A DNA stretch of 64,000 nucleotides from Marinobacter denitrificans (GTDB taxonomy: Bacteria; Pseudomonadota; Gammaproteobacteria; Pseudomonadales; Oleiphilaceae): contig NZ_VMHN01000003.1 of assembly GCF_008795955.1 (NCBI RefSeq), forward strand, positions 237,585 through 301,584, in the 5' to 3' direction. Positions within the stretch are counted from its first letter, which is position 1. Each line of letters begins with the position of its first letter. The notes below the pieces were generated by a model that did not search any database, was not told the DNA's origin, and saw only the letters and a program-made list of their open reading frames with translations. Positions 35,818-44,445 of the stretch are shown here, in pieces. The position numbers and the translations under genes were made by a program.

Positions 35818-36506
35818 TGGCAACGATTTATCTGATTCGCCACGGGCAGGCCAGTTTTGGTAAAGAAAACTATGACCAGTTGTCGCCCAGGGGTTGGGAG
35901 CAGGGCCGTGTCCTGGGCCGTTGGCTCGCTGGCAAGGTAACGCCCAGCGCGGTGTTTGGCGGCAATATGGAGCGTCACCGGGAAACCGTGGAAGCCATTA
36001 CCAGCGGCTACGGCGACACCCTCCCGGATATGCAGGCGGTAGAAGGTTTCAACGAGTTTGATCATACCCAGGTGGTTGAGCGCCTACGCCCCGAATGGGG
36101 AGACCGCGACCGAATGGCGCGGGATCTGGCGGCGTTTCCCAAACCCGCCAGGGCGTTCCAGCAGGTTTTCGAGGAGGCCATGGTTCGCTGGGTCGGTGGC
36201 GACTACGATGATGAATACGCAGAAACCTGGGGCGATTTCCGCAAGCGGGTGATCACCGCCCTGGAACAACTGATCGAATACTCAGACGGCGGCGACACCC
36301 TGGTGTCCACTTCTGGGGGCCCCATTGCCGTTATTGCCCAGCACCTGCTGCAACTGAGTGATCGCAAGGCACTGGATATGAATTCCGTCATTGCCAACAC
36401 CAGCGTCACCCGCATCCTGCACTCTGAGGCACGGCGTAGCCTCGCGGTGTTCAATAATTACAGTCATCTGGAAGCGGAAGACGTCTCCCTGGTGACTTTC
36501 CGATAA
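35817..36506 (+). CDS. Histidine phosphatase family protein (phosphoglycerate mutase-like)
   Basis: A 229-residue histidine-phosphatase-fold protein starting at ATG 35817, overlapping the kinase stop. The N-terminal RHG motif IRHGQASFGKENYDQLS is present with the second catalytic His region near VSTSGGPIAVI. It is unusual that the late catalytic residue context reads STSGGP rather than the common SHGG. The linkage to the kinase suggests it acts on a phosphorylated pathway intermediate or by-product. The substrate is unknown. Confidence 0.85.
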   Translation: MATIYLIRHGQASFGKENYDQLSPRGWEQGRVLGRWLAGKVTPSAVFGGNMERHRETVEAITSGYGDTLPDMQAVEGFNEFDHTQVVERLRPEWGDRDRMARDLAAFPKPARAFQQVFEEAMVRWVGGDYDDEYAETWGDFRKRVITALEQLIEYSDGGDTLVSTSGGPIAVIAQHLLQLSDRKALDMNSVIANTSVTRILHSEARRSLAVFNNYSHLEAEDVSLVTFR

Positions 36507-36522
36507 CGAACCGAGGTGAAGA

Positions 36523-37293
36523 ATGAGCAAGCAAGACCTGTTTGACCTGAGCGGCAAAGTGGCCCTGATCACCGGTGCCAGCCGTGGTATTGGTGAGAGC
36601 ATCGCCCGTACCCTGGCCAACTATGGCGCCCATGTGATCGTCAGCAGCCGCAAGATTGATGGTTGCGAAGCCGTGGCCGGCAGCATTCGCGAGGCTGGCG
36701 GCAGTGCCGAGGCCCATGCCTGCCATATCGGAGAAATGGACCAGATTGAAGACATCTGGCAGTACATCGAAGCAAAGCACGGCAAGCTGGATATCCTGGT
36801 GAACAACGCGGCGGCGAATCCCTATTTTGGTCCGATTGAGGACACCGACCTCGGTGCCTATCACAAGACCGTGGACGTAAACATTCGTGGCTATTTCTTC
36901 ATGTGTGCCCGTGGGGCGCAGATCATGAAGAAAAACGGTGGCGGTTCCATTATCAACGTGGCGTCTGTAAACGGGGTGAACCCGGGCCATTTCCAGGGTA
37001 TTTATTCGGTGACCAAGGCGGCGGTTATCTCCATGACCAAATCCTTCGCCATGGAACTGGGCCAGCAGAATGTGCGGGTGAACGCCCTGTTGCCGGGGCT
37101 GACGGACACCAAGTTCGCCAGTGCGCTGACCAGCAACGAAACCATCAAGAAACAGGCGATGGCCCACATTCCGATGAAGCGAGTGGCGGATCCGGACGAG
37201 ATGGCGGGCACGGTTCTTTATCTGGCCTCGGGCGCCTCCAGCTACACAACAGGTACCTGCATCAATGTGGACGGCGGCTACCTGACCATCTGA
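36523..37293 (+). CDS. Short-chain dehydrogenase/reductase (FabG-type)
   Basis: A 256-residue classical SDR. TGASRGIGESIARTL, NNAAANPYFG, INVASVNGVNPG, the catalytic YSVTKAAVI, and a terminal GTCINVDGGYLTI match a FabG-like tetrameric enzyme. It is the last gene of the operon (16 bp after the phosphatase). Here it probably oxidises a 3-hydroxyacyl-CoA or reduces a keto group. It converges with a lipoprotein gene ending 2 bp away. Confidence 0.92.
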   Translation: MSKQDLFDLSGKVALITGASRGIGESIARTLANYGAHVIVSSRKIDGCEAVAGSIREAGGSAEAHACHIGEMDQIEDIWQYIEAKHGKLDILVNNAAANPYFGPIEDTDLGAYHKTVDVNIRGYFFMCARGAQIMKKNGGGSIINVASVNGVNPGHFQGIYSVTKAAVISMTKSFAMELGQQNVRVNALLPGLTDTKFASALTSNETIKKQAMAHIPMKRVADPDEMAGTVLYLASGASSYTTGTCINVDGGYLTI

Positions 37294-37295
37294 TC

Positions 37296-38165
37296 TCAGC
37301 CGCTGACCTTCCCGGTATCCTCGCCGACACAGGCGAGGGTATCGAAGTCGCCCTTCAGTTCTGAAGCCTGCACCAACAGATGATCAAGGTGGTGCTGATC
37401 CGCTTGCTGTAGAAGGTCTCTCATCAGTTCTGCTATGGCAGTCCGGCTTTCGGCCATCATCTGCTGATAGCGTTCACCACGGACTTCTTCGTTATTGTCG
37501 ATCAGATAACTGATACGGTCGCTGAAACCGTCGCTGTCTCGCTCTTCCAGCGAGTCCAGCAACGCCTGCTGCCAGTTGCGCCGGCCTTCCAGCCAGATTT
37601 CCGTCTGTTTTCCCCGGGCTTCTGACCATCTGCCAACGGTTTCCCGCTGGCTGTCATTCAGTGGGCCCAACCAGCGCTCGATCCGTTCCGTGGTGCGCTC
37701 AGCTCGGGCTACGCGGGTCTGTTCCGGATTGTCCGCTAGCAGTTCGTCCTCCAGCTCCTGCTGGGTGTCCTTCATATTCGCAGCCAGCTGGCGGACCTGA
37801 TCATCGGTCAGGCTCCCGAGAAGCCGTACAGCGGCAGGTTTGGCCCGATCCATCAGCGGCGGGAAGAAAGAAAACAGCTTTTCCTGATGCCAGGCCACCG
37901 TCGACTCATCAAGCTCGCCGGAACGTACGTCGCTTTTAAGCCGGGTAAGCCACTGGGAATACTGCGGAAGTTCGGTGCTGCAGTGCCACTGGCGAAGATT
38001 CCGTATGTCCCGCTCAAGGCGGGATTCCTGCTCCGATGTCATGGGGATGTAGTCATCCACCCACCAGACAATGCCCCAGTCCGCGTAGCGGTATGCCAGC
38101 TTGGTGGAGCTGCACCCTGCCAGTATTAACAGGCTGAATAACGTAGTGAATAGATAGCGCCCCAT
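37296..38165 (-). CDS. DUF6279-family lipoprotein
   Basis: A 289-residue lipoprotein. The signal peptide ends in LILAGC with the lipobox Cys at about residue 18. The mature N-terminus KLAYRYADWGIVWWVDDYIP fits the DUF6279 family. The rest is strongly helical and charged. A periplasmic or outer-membrane place is inferred; function unknown. Confidence 0.8.
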   Translation of the reverse strand: MGRYLFTTLFSLLILAGCSSTKLAYRYADWGIVWWVDDYIPMTSEQESRLERDIRNLRQWHCSTELPQYSQWLTRLKSDVRSGELDESTVAWHQEKLFSFFPPLMDRAKPAAVRLLGSLTDDQVRQLAANMKDTQQELEDELLADNPEQTRVARAERTTERIERWLGPLNDSQRETVGRWSEARGKQTEIWLEGRRNWQQALLDSLEERDSDGFSDRISYLIDNNEEVRGERYQQMMAESRTAIAELMRDLLQQADQHHLDHLLVQASELKGDFDTLACVGEDTGKVSG

Positions 38166-38288
38166 GAATTTCTGTTCCGGTAAGTACTTTCTGAAACATA
38201 CGTTGATTGATGGCTTTCAGATGGAGTTCACGAGCAATCACGGGAATTGTCAGAGTAGATCTGACCTTACTGGATTATTTTGTAATTA

Positions 38289-38315
38289 AGCCCCGGCTCT
38301 TACCGGGGCTTTTTT
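38289..38315. terminator. Intrinsic terminator
   Basis: AGCCCCGG (38289-38296) pairs with CCGGGGCT (38303-38310), followed by TTTTTC. It lies just past the end of the complementary-strand OmpA gene, where the complement reads TTAATTA, so it can act on that strand too. Confidence 0.75.
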
Positions 38316-38340
38316 CGCTTACAGGTCCGCTATATGGCAA

Positions 38341-39150
38341 TTACCGGGTCTCGATATCGCCGTCCTCATCGGAGATTACAATCTCCACCCGGCGGTTCTG
38401 CTGCCGCCCGCCAGAACTATCGTTACTCGCTACCGGGTACTCTTCGCCAAATCCTTTCGTTTCTACCCGGTCCCGGCTGATGCCCATGTTGAGCAGAGCA
38501 TCGCGTACTGCTTCGGCCCGGCGCTCAGACAGCTCCTGGTTATACGAGGCCTCGCCGGTGCTGTCGGTATAGCCTTCCACCCGCACCCGGCGCTCTTCAT
38601 ATTCCCTCATGAACTCGGCCAGTCGTTGAACGGTCGCTTCGCCGGAAGCTTTCAGTTCTGCCTGGTTGAGATCGAACAGAACGTCTCCAAGCGTGAGAAC
38701 CATGCCCCGGTCTGTTTGCTCGGCCTGCATGGCTTCCATCTGCAGGCGAAGCTCTTCCGCTTCCCGCCTGGCTTGCGCTGCTTTATTGGAGCTCATCTGC
38801 ATTTCCAGCTCCCTGCGCCGTTCCTCCGCGGAGTTGATCTGTTCCTGCAATGCCGCACGTTTTCCCTGTTCGGCGGCAATTTGCGCGTGGCGATTGGCAA
38901 GGTAGGCGGCATGCTCAATCTTGATGATCTCTGCGTCTTCCTCCAGCAGGGATTCAGCGCGGGACAGCTCCTGCTGGGCGCTCCTCAGGTGACGATCACC
39001 GCTGCGGGCCACGTTCGGGTCGTCCTTGATTTCCTCGTAGGCAGCCCTTGCCTCATCGACTTTCTGGTTGTCGTCGGGCGTACTGGCACAGCCGGCCATC
39101 AAGACAGAAAAGCTCACTGCCATGCCCAAAGTCATGTTGCGCTTGTTCAT
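38341..39150 (-). CDS. DUF4398 plus OmpA-like lipoprotein
   Basis: A 269-residue lipoprotein (lipobox VLMAGC). Residues about 28-100 match DUF4398 (DEARAAYEEIKDDPNVARSG). Residues about 95-140 are a charged coiled coil. The C-terminal 110 residues are an OmpA-like peptidoglycan-binding domain: DVLFDLNQAELKASGEATVQ, VEGYTDSTGEASYNQELSER, NRRVEIVIS. It probably links the outer membrane to peptidoglycan. It lies 26 bp after a second DUF4398 lipoprotein gene on the same strand. Confidence 0.88.
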   Translation of the reverse strand: MNKRNMTLGMAVSFSVLMAGCASTPDDNQKVDEARAAYEEIKDDPNVARSGDRHLRSAQQELSRAESLLEEDAEIIKIEHAAYLANRHAQIAAEQGKRAALQEQINSAEERRRELEMQMSSNKAAQARREAEELRLQMEAMQAEQTDRGMVLTLGDVLFDLNQAELKASGEATVQRLAEFMREYEERRVRVEGYTDSTGEASYNQELSERRAEAVRDALLNMGISRDRVETKGFGEEYPVASNDSSGGRQQNRRVEIVISDEDGDIETR

Positions 39151-39176
39151 AACAATCTCCTTATTCCGCTGAGGCC

Positions 39177-39551
39177 TTACTGGCTTTCTTCGATTCGTTG
39201 GCGAAGAGCCTCTATGTTGCTATTGATCTCTTCAACCGCCTGCTGTGCCTTCGCGGTGTCTGAGCGGGCGCCGGCCAGTTCTGCATCGACGGAAGCCTTC
39301 TCAAGAAGGCGGGTAGCCTCCATATACTTCTCTGCTTCTATCAGTTCTTCCGCATCGGCCACTCTGTTCTGCGCCTGGTTCAGAAGTACTGGCTCGAAGT
39401 CCCTGGCATCCGATGATACTGCCTGCTGGATGGCAGACTCGGCAGATTGCATTTGTTCGTCCGGCCGTTCGACTGAACTGGCACAGCCTCCCACAACGAC
39501 AGCAATGCCAATAATGCCGGCAGCGCCTAACATCGAAGTATGCTTGTTCAT
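39177..39551 (-). CDS. DUF4398 lipoprotein
   Basis: A 124-residue lipoprotein with a lipobox VVVGGC. The mature part (DEQMQSAESAIQQAVSSDAR, LNQAQNRVADAEELIEAEKY) is helical and DUF4398-like. It is the first gene of an operon with the DUF4398-OmpA protein, suggesting a paired envelope function, for example interaction through their helical domains. Confidence 0.82.
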   Translation of the reverse strand: MNKHTSMLGAAGIIGIAVVVGGCASSVERPDEQMQSAESAIQQAVSSDARDFEPVLLNQAQNRVADAEELIEAEKYMEATRLLEKASVDAELAGARSDTAKAQQAVEEINSNIEALRQRIEESQ

Positions 39552-39741
39552 GCATTATCTCCTTCCAGTGAGGGGCGAGGAGTGAGTGACCCGCCCACGT
39601 TCTCCAATCAGAATGTCTTACTCTCGCTACGTTTAAGGTTAGCAGCTGGTTCAGGACCAGGCATGACGGTATGGAAATAAACTTCCGCACGAGCCGTTAT
39701 CTTGCCCCTTCACGGTTTCCCTGAAACTTGATACGTGTCAC

Positions 39742-39755
39742 TTGATAAACGTCAG
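39742..39755 (+). promoter_or_regulatory. Candidate FNR/Anr site upstream of nap
   Basis: TTGATAAACGTCAG matches TTGAT-N4-ATCAA well in the left half and 3 of 5 in the right half. A further TTGAT occurs at 39728. A TATATC -10-like element (39776-39781) is suitably placed. It would give oxygen-responsive control of napE. Confidence 0.35.
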
Positions 39756-39799
39756 GTGTTTACTAGGGTTTTAGTTATATCCAACTGAAAGGAAGGTTT

Positions 39800-39973
39800 A
39801 TGGATGACCACCCAGTTTCGTCCCAGGAGGACAGGCAAAAGTACGAACTCCGGCTGTTCGTTTTCCTGATCGTATTTCTCTTTCCCATTCTTTCGGTCGC
39901 TGTGGTTGGCGGGTACGGCTTTATTGTCTGGATGTCCCAGATTCTGACGGGCCCCCCGGGGCCGCCAGGCTGA
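39800..39973 (+). CDS. napE: Periplasmic nitrate reductase accessory protein NapE
   Basis: A 57-residue protein (MDDHPVSSQEDRQKYELRLF...) with a single transmembrane helix (about residues 20-46) and the NapE-typical end QILTGPPGPPG. GGAAGG lies just before ATG 39800. The gene is short enough to be missed by length-limited gene finding. The C-terminal GPPGPPG motif supports the call. Its exact role is unknown. Confidence 0.9.
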   Translation: MDDHPVSSQEDRQKYELRLFVFLIVFLFPILSVAVVGGYGFIVWMSQILTGPPGPPG

Positions 39974-39982
39974 GGAGCAATC

Positions 39983-40513
39983 ATGGCAGTATCCCTGGCT
40001 CGCCGTGCATTTCTCCGGGGCGGTAAGCGCTCTGCGCCTGAGCGTCGCCCACCCTGGACCGGCAGCGACTTCGTCGACACCTGCGTACGTTGCGATAACT
40101 GCATCCACGCGTGCCCTGAAGGCATTCTCCAGAAAGGAGACGGCGGCTTCCCACAAATAGTTTTTGAGCATGAGGGCTGCACCTTCTGCGAGGAATGTGT
40201 GCGGGCCTGTGATGAACCGGTTTTTGACCTGGCAAGGGACGCCTTCCAGTGGCAAGCGGCCATTCGGGATAACTGTCTGGCGAAAGCCGGCATTCATTGT
40301 CAGAGCTGCCAGGATGCCTGTGAACCGGAGGCCATATCATTTCGATACAGCGTTGGCCATGTGCCACGCCCGCACGTTGATACGGGCAGTTGCACAGGGT
40401 GTGGGGCCTGCGTTGCTGTTTGTCCGCAGGATGCCATTGATCTGATCGCACCGGAGGATGTGCGGCCGGATGACAAAACCGTAACCTTGAACAGGGGGAA
40501 AACCGATGCCTGA
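39983..40513 (+). CDS. napF: Ferredoxin-type protein NapF
   Basis: A 176-residue cytoplasmic iron-sulfur protein that helps NapA mature. It has the N-terminal RRAFLRGG and four cysteine clusters: CVRCDNCIHACP, CTFCEECVRACD, CQSCQDACEP and CTGCGACVAVCP, consistent with several [4Fe-4S] centres. It overlaps napD by 8 bp and follows napE by 9 bp. Confidence 0.95.
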   Translation: MAVSLARRAFLRGGKRSAPERRPPWTGSDFVDTCVRCDNCIHACPEGILQKGDGGFPQIVFEHEGCTFCEECVRACDEPVFDLARDAFQWQAAIRDNCLAKAGIHCQSCQDACEPEAISFRYSVGHVPRPHVDTGSCTGCGACVAVCPQDAIDLIAPEDVRPDDKTVTLNRGKTDA

Positions 40514-40811
40514 AACACTCACGGACGAGCTGCACATTGCCAGCTTTATCGTCCATTGCTGGCCAGATCATCTGGATGCCATCAAGGCGCAGGTTAACCA
40601 AACAGAGGGTCTTGAAACCGGTGCGGAATCGCCGGAAGGAAGGCTGGTTGTCATTGCGGAAGGTCCGCACCAGCGCCAGCTTCTGGAAACCGTTGAACTG
40701 CTGGAGAGCCAGCCAGGCGTTCTGGAGTGCATTCTGGTCTATCACGAGCTGATGTCAGCGGCAGAAGCCAATCACGAAATGATTGATCTGAACAAAACAC
40801 AACAAATCTGA
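40506..40811 (+). CDS. napD: Nap chaperone NapD
   Basis: A 101-residue Tat proofreading chaperone that binds the NapA signal peptide. The pattern ([45 protein letters not shown]) fits NapD's ferredoxin-like fold. It overlaps napF and precedes napA by 16 bp. Confidence 0.95.
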   Translation: MPETLTDELHIASFIVHCWPDHLDAIKAQVNQTEGLETGAESPEGRLVVIAEGPHQRQLLETVELLESQPGVLECILVYHELMSAAEANHEMIDLNKTQQI

Positions 40812-40827
40812 TGACAGGGACCGAACC

Positions 40828-43332
40828 ATGAACCTGACACGACGCGAATTCGCCAAGGCCAACGCGCTCGCCCTGGGTGCGTCAGCGGCGGGACTGTCGA
40901 TTCCCGCAGCGGCCAGTAACCTGATTACCAACGCAGAACTCACGGAGCTGAAGTGGAGCAAGGCGCCGTGTCGCTTCTGCGGAACCGGTTGCAGTGTGAT
41001 GGTTGCCACCAAAAACAACCAGATTGTCGCCACCCACGGTGACACCCAGTCTGAGGTGAACCGTGGGCTGAACTGTGTGAAGGGCTACTTCCTGTCCAAG
41101 ATCCTTTACGGGCGGGACCGCCTCACCAAACCCCTGTTGCGAAAGCGGGACGGCAAGTTCCACAAGGAAGGTGAATTCCAGGAAGTCAGTTGGGACGAGG
41201 CCCTTGATGTGATGGCCGAAAAGTTCACTTCCTCGATCAGGGAGCACGGTCCGGACAGTGTGGGTATGTTCGGTTCGGGGCAGTGGACGATCTGGGAGGG
41301 GTATGCTGCCAGCAAGCTGTTCAAGGCCGGTTTCCGCACCAATAACATCGACCCGAACGCACGACACTGCATGGCCTCAGCGGTAGCGGGATTCATGCGC
41401 ACGTTCGGTTCCGATGAGCCCATGGGGGTCTATGACGACATCGAGAACGCCGATGCCTTCGTGCTCTGGGGTTCCAACATGGCGGAAATGCACCCGATTC
41501 TGTGGACACGGGTTACTGACCGACGGTTGTCGCATCCGTCCACCGAAGTGGCGGTGCTCTCCACCTACAAGCATCGTTCATTCGATCTTGCCGATTTACC
41601 GATGGTGATGACGCCTAACGCAGATGTGGCCATTCTCAATTACATCGCTAACTACATCATTCAGAACGACGCGGTTAATGAGGATTTCGTCAACAAGCAC
41701 ACAAAGTTTGTGAAAGGCGCGGAAGATATCGGTTATGGCCTTCGCCCGGAGGACCCCCGCGAGAAGAACGCCAAAAATGCCAACAACGCCAACAGCTTCG
41801 AGGATATGAGCTTTGAGGCGTTTGCCGACTATGTAAAAGAGTACGACCTTGAACGTGCAGTCAGGGAATCCGGAGTGCCGGCCAACCGGCTCGAACGGCT
41901 GGCCAAACTCTATGCCGACCCGGACAAGCGCGTAACCACTTTCTGGACCATGGGCGTTAACCAGCATACCCGTGGCGTGTGGGTTAACAACCTGATTTAT
42001 AACGTACACCTGCTGACCGGCAAGATTGCCACCCCCGGCAACAGCCCGTTCTCACTGACCGGGCAGCCCTCTGCCTGTGGCACTGCGAGGGAGGTCGGTA
42101 CCTTTGCCCACCGCTTGCCGGCGGACATGGTAGTGGCCAACCCGGAACACCGGGCCAAGGCAGAGAAAATCTGGAAACTCCCTGAAGGCACTATCCCCGA
42201 AAAAGTCGGCTATCACGCCGTGCTGCAGAGCCGGATGCTGAAAGACAGCAAACTGCGGGTGTACTGGACCCAGGTCACCAACAACATCCAGGCCGGCCCC
42301 AACACCATGCAGGAAACGCTGCCGGGCTGGCGTAACCCGGACACCTTCATCATTGTCTCTGATATCTATCCAACGGTATCCGCCCAGGCGGCGGATCTGA
42401 TCCTGCCCTCTGCAGGCTGGGTTGAAAAAGAGGGGGCTTACGGTAACGCCGAGCGTCGCACCCAGTTCTGGCAGCAGTTGGTCAAGGCGCCGGGGGAGGC
42501 CCGCTCCGACCTCTGGCAGACGGTGGCCCTGGCCAGGCGCATCAAGGTCGCTGATGTGTGGCCGGAGGAGCTGTTGGCCAAAGCGCCAGAGATGCGAGAC
42601 AAGACCCTGTTTGATGTGCTCTACCGCAACGGAAATGTTAATGCGTATCCTGTGGGCGACCTGAACCCGGATTACGGCAACCACGAGGCGGACGATTTCG
42701 GCTTCTATATCCAGAAAGGCCTGTTCGAAGAGTACCGTCAGTTTGGGAAGGGCAAGGGCAAGGACCTGGCCGATTTCGACACCTACCACAAAACCCGCGG
42801 CCTGCGCTGGCCCGTTGTGGATGGCAAGGAGACGCTGTGGCGCTACCGGGAAGGCTCCGACCCGTATGTGGAAGAAGGCAGTGGTTTTCAGTTCTACGGA
42901 AATGCCGATAACCGGGCGCGGATATTTGCCGTACCCCATGAGCCACCCGCTGAATCACCTGACGAGGAGTATCCCTTCTGGCTCTGTACCGGTCGGGTAC
43001 TGGAACACTGGCATACGGGTTCCATGACCCGACGGGTCAGCGAACTGCACAAGGCAGTACCGGACGCCCTGCTGTACATGAACGCCGAAGATGCGCGGGC
43101 CAAGGGCTTCCGCCGTGGCAGCGAGGTGCTGGTGGCCAGCCGCCGTGGGGAGGTGCGACTACGGGTGGAAACCCGCGGCCGAGTCAGCGTTCCCAAGGGC
43201 ATGGTGTACGTGCCGTTCTTCGATGCCGGCAAGATCATCAACAAGGTCACGCTGGATGCCACCGATCCTATTTCCAAGCAGACGGATTTCAAAAAGTGTG
43301 CGGTTCGTCTGGAACTGGTCAACCTGGCTTGA
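40828..43332 (+). CDS. napA: Periplasmic nitrate reductase catalytic subunit NapA
   Basis: A molybdenum (bis-MGD) enzyme that reduces nitrate in the periplasm. It has 834 residues with a Tat signal [13 protein letters not shown]. The [4Fe-4S] ligands are seen in [10 protein letters not shown] and NCVKGY, and the Mo-ligand Cys in NARHCMASA. The gene is complete and in-frame with strong similarity to known NapA. It is exported folded by Tat and works with NapB. Confidence 0.98.
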   Translation: MNLTRREFAKANALALGASAAGLSIPAAASNLITNAELTELKWSKAPCRFCGTGCSVMVATKNNQIVATHGDTQSEVNRGLNCVKGYFLSKILYGRDRLTKPLLRKRDGKFHKEGEFQEVSWDEALDVMAEKFTSSIREHGPDSVGMFGSGQWTIWEGYAASKLFKAGFRTNNIDPNARHCMASAVAGFMRTFGSDEPMGVYDDIENADAFVLWGSNMAEMHPILWTRVTDRRLSHPSTEVAVLSTYKHRSFDLADLPMVMTPNADVAILNYIANYIIQNDAVNEDFVNKHTKFVKGAEDIGYGLRPEDPREKNAKNANNANSFEDMSFEAFADYVKEYDLERAVRESGVPANRLERLAKLYADPDKRVTTFWTMGVNQHTRGVWVNNLIYNVHLLTGKIATPGNSPFSLTGQPSACGTAREVGTFAHRLPADMVVANPEHRAKAEKIWKLPEGTIPEKVGYHAVLQSRMLKDSKLRVYWTQVTNNIQAGPNTMQETLPGWRNPDTFIIVSDIYPTVSAQAADLILPSAGWVEKEGAYGNAERRTQFWQQLVKAPGEARSDLWQTVALARRIKVADVWPEELLAKAPEMRDKTLFDVLYRNGNVNAYPVGDLNPDYGNHEADDFGFYIQKGLFEEYRQFGKGKGKDLADFDTYHKTRGLRWPVVDGKETLWRYREGSDPYVEEGSGFQFYGNADNRARIFAVPHEPPAESPDEEYPFWLCTGRVLEHWHTGSMTRRVSELHKAVPDALLYMNAEDARAKGFRRGSEVLVASRRGEVRLRVETRGRVSVPKGMVYVPFFDAGKIINKVTLDATDPISKQTDFKKCAVRLELVNLA

Positions 43333-43343
43333 GGAGACACACC

Positions 43344-43820
43344 ATGAAAAAGCTGATCGCTATCCTGCTTATGGCCTCCCTTGCCCTGGTTGCCCTGGCA
43401 GAGCCGCCCTCCCTCTCGCCATCGTCGCCTGATGGGCTGCGGGAAGGAGGAACCCTTGGTGAAACGCGGAATGCACCAGCCATTGCCGGGGACCCCAGAG
43501 ACGTCAAAAGGGAGGTGCGCAATTACCCGGAGCAGCCGCCGGTGATTCCGCACGTTATACGGGACTACCAGGTGGACAAGCGCTTCAATCGTTGCCTGGA
43601 TTGCCACAGCCGTGAGGCGGCGCCGTCAGCCGGCGCACCCATGGTCAGTGTGACGCATTTTATGGACCGCAATTTCCAGGTCAGGGCAGAGGTTACACCG
43701 GGTCGCTATTTCTGCACCCAGTGCCATGTGCCCCAAACCGATGCAGAAGCGTTGGTGGAGACCGACTTCAAACCCATCGATCAGGTTATCCGTGAGGGCG
43801 ATCGGGGGGAGAACCAATGA
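43344..43820 (+). CDS. napB: Periplasmic nitrate reductase cytochrome subunit NapB
   Basis: A 158-residue diheme cytochrome c. A Sec signal ([19 protein letters not shown]) is followed by two heme motifs, CLDCH and CTQCH. It passes electrons from NapC to NapA. Starts at ATG 43344, 11 bp after napA; an in-frame upstream start is not supported. Its last bases overlap napC (ATGA). Confidence 0.95.
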   Translation: MKKLIAILLMASLALVALAEPPSLSPSSPDGLREGGTLGETRNAPAIAGDPRDVKREVRNYPEQPPVIPHVIRDYQVDKRFNRCLDCHSREAAPSAGAPMVSVTHFMDRNFQVRAEVTPGRYFCTQCHVPQTDAEALVETDFKPIDQVIREGDRGENQ

Positions 43821-44404
43821 TGGATCGGCTGAAGTATTACTGGAGCCTGCTTCGAAAGCCCAGCGTTCACTACAGCCTTGGTTTCCTCACGTTGGGGGGA
43901 TTCCTCGCCGGAATCATATTCTGGGGCGGTTTCAATACGGCGCTTGAGGCTACCAACACCGAACAGTTCTGTGTGGGGTGTCACGAGATGTACAGCAACC
44001 CTTACCAGGAACTGAAAGGAACCATCCATTACAGTAACCGCTCCGGGGTCAGGGCCGAGTGCTCTGACTGCCACGTGCCCCACGACTGGACCCACAAGAT
44101 CGGCCGCAAGATGGAAGCGTCCAAGGAAGTCTGGGGCTGGCTGTTCGGATCCATAAATACGCCGGAAAAATTCGAGGCCAAGCGTCTCGAGCTGGCCCGG
44201 CGGGAGTGGCACCGGTTGAAAGCCAATGACTCACTGGAATGTCGTAATTGCCATGAGTTCGACTCCATGGACTTTACCTTGCAGGACCCGCGTGCGGCAG
44301 AAGCCCACTCTACAGCGTTGACGGACGACAGCGATGAAACCTGTATCGACTGCCACAAGGGCATTGCCCATGAGCTGCCTGATATGGCAGAGGTAAATCG
44401 CTAG
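43817..44404 (+). CDS. napC: Membrane-anchored tetraheme cytochrome NapC
   Basis: A 195-residue NapC/NirT-family quinol dehydrogenase. One N-terminal transmembrane helix (about 20-40) is followed by four CXXCH heme motifs: CVGCH, CSDCH, CRNCH and CIDCH. It delivers quinol electrons to NapB. There is no napGH, so this is a NapC-dependent system. It overlaps napB by 4 bp. Confidence 0.96.
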   Translation: MMDRLKYYWSLLRKPSVHYSLGFLTLGGFLAGIIFWGGFNTALEATNTEQFCVGCHEMYSNPYQELKGTIHYSNRSGVRAECSDCHVPHDWTHKIGRKMEASKEVWGWLFGSINTPEKFEAKRLELARREWHRLKANDSLECRNCHEFDSMDFTLQDPRAAEAHSTALTDDSDETCIDCHKGIAHELPDMAEVNR

Positions 44405-44413
44405 AAGGAAATG

Positions 44414-44445
44414 GCTGAGCCAGACCTTTGAGGTGTGGGCTCAGC
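44414..44445. terminator. Hairpin between convergent napC and dacB
   Basis: GCTGAGCC (44414-44421) pairs with GGCTCAGC (44438-44445). It overlaps the dacB stop. No T-run, so a weak terminator at best. Confidence 0.4.

Noticed and set aside
42052..42939. 295-residue minus-strand open frame inside napA
   Set aside because: Shadow of NapA; no start signal and no recognisable protein features.
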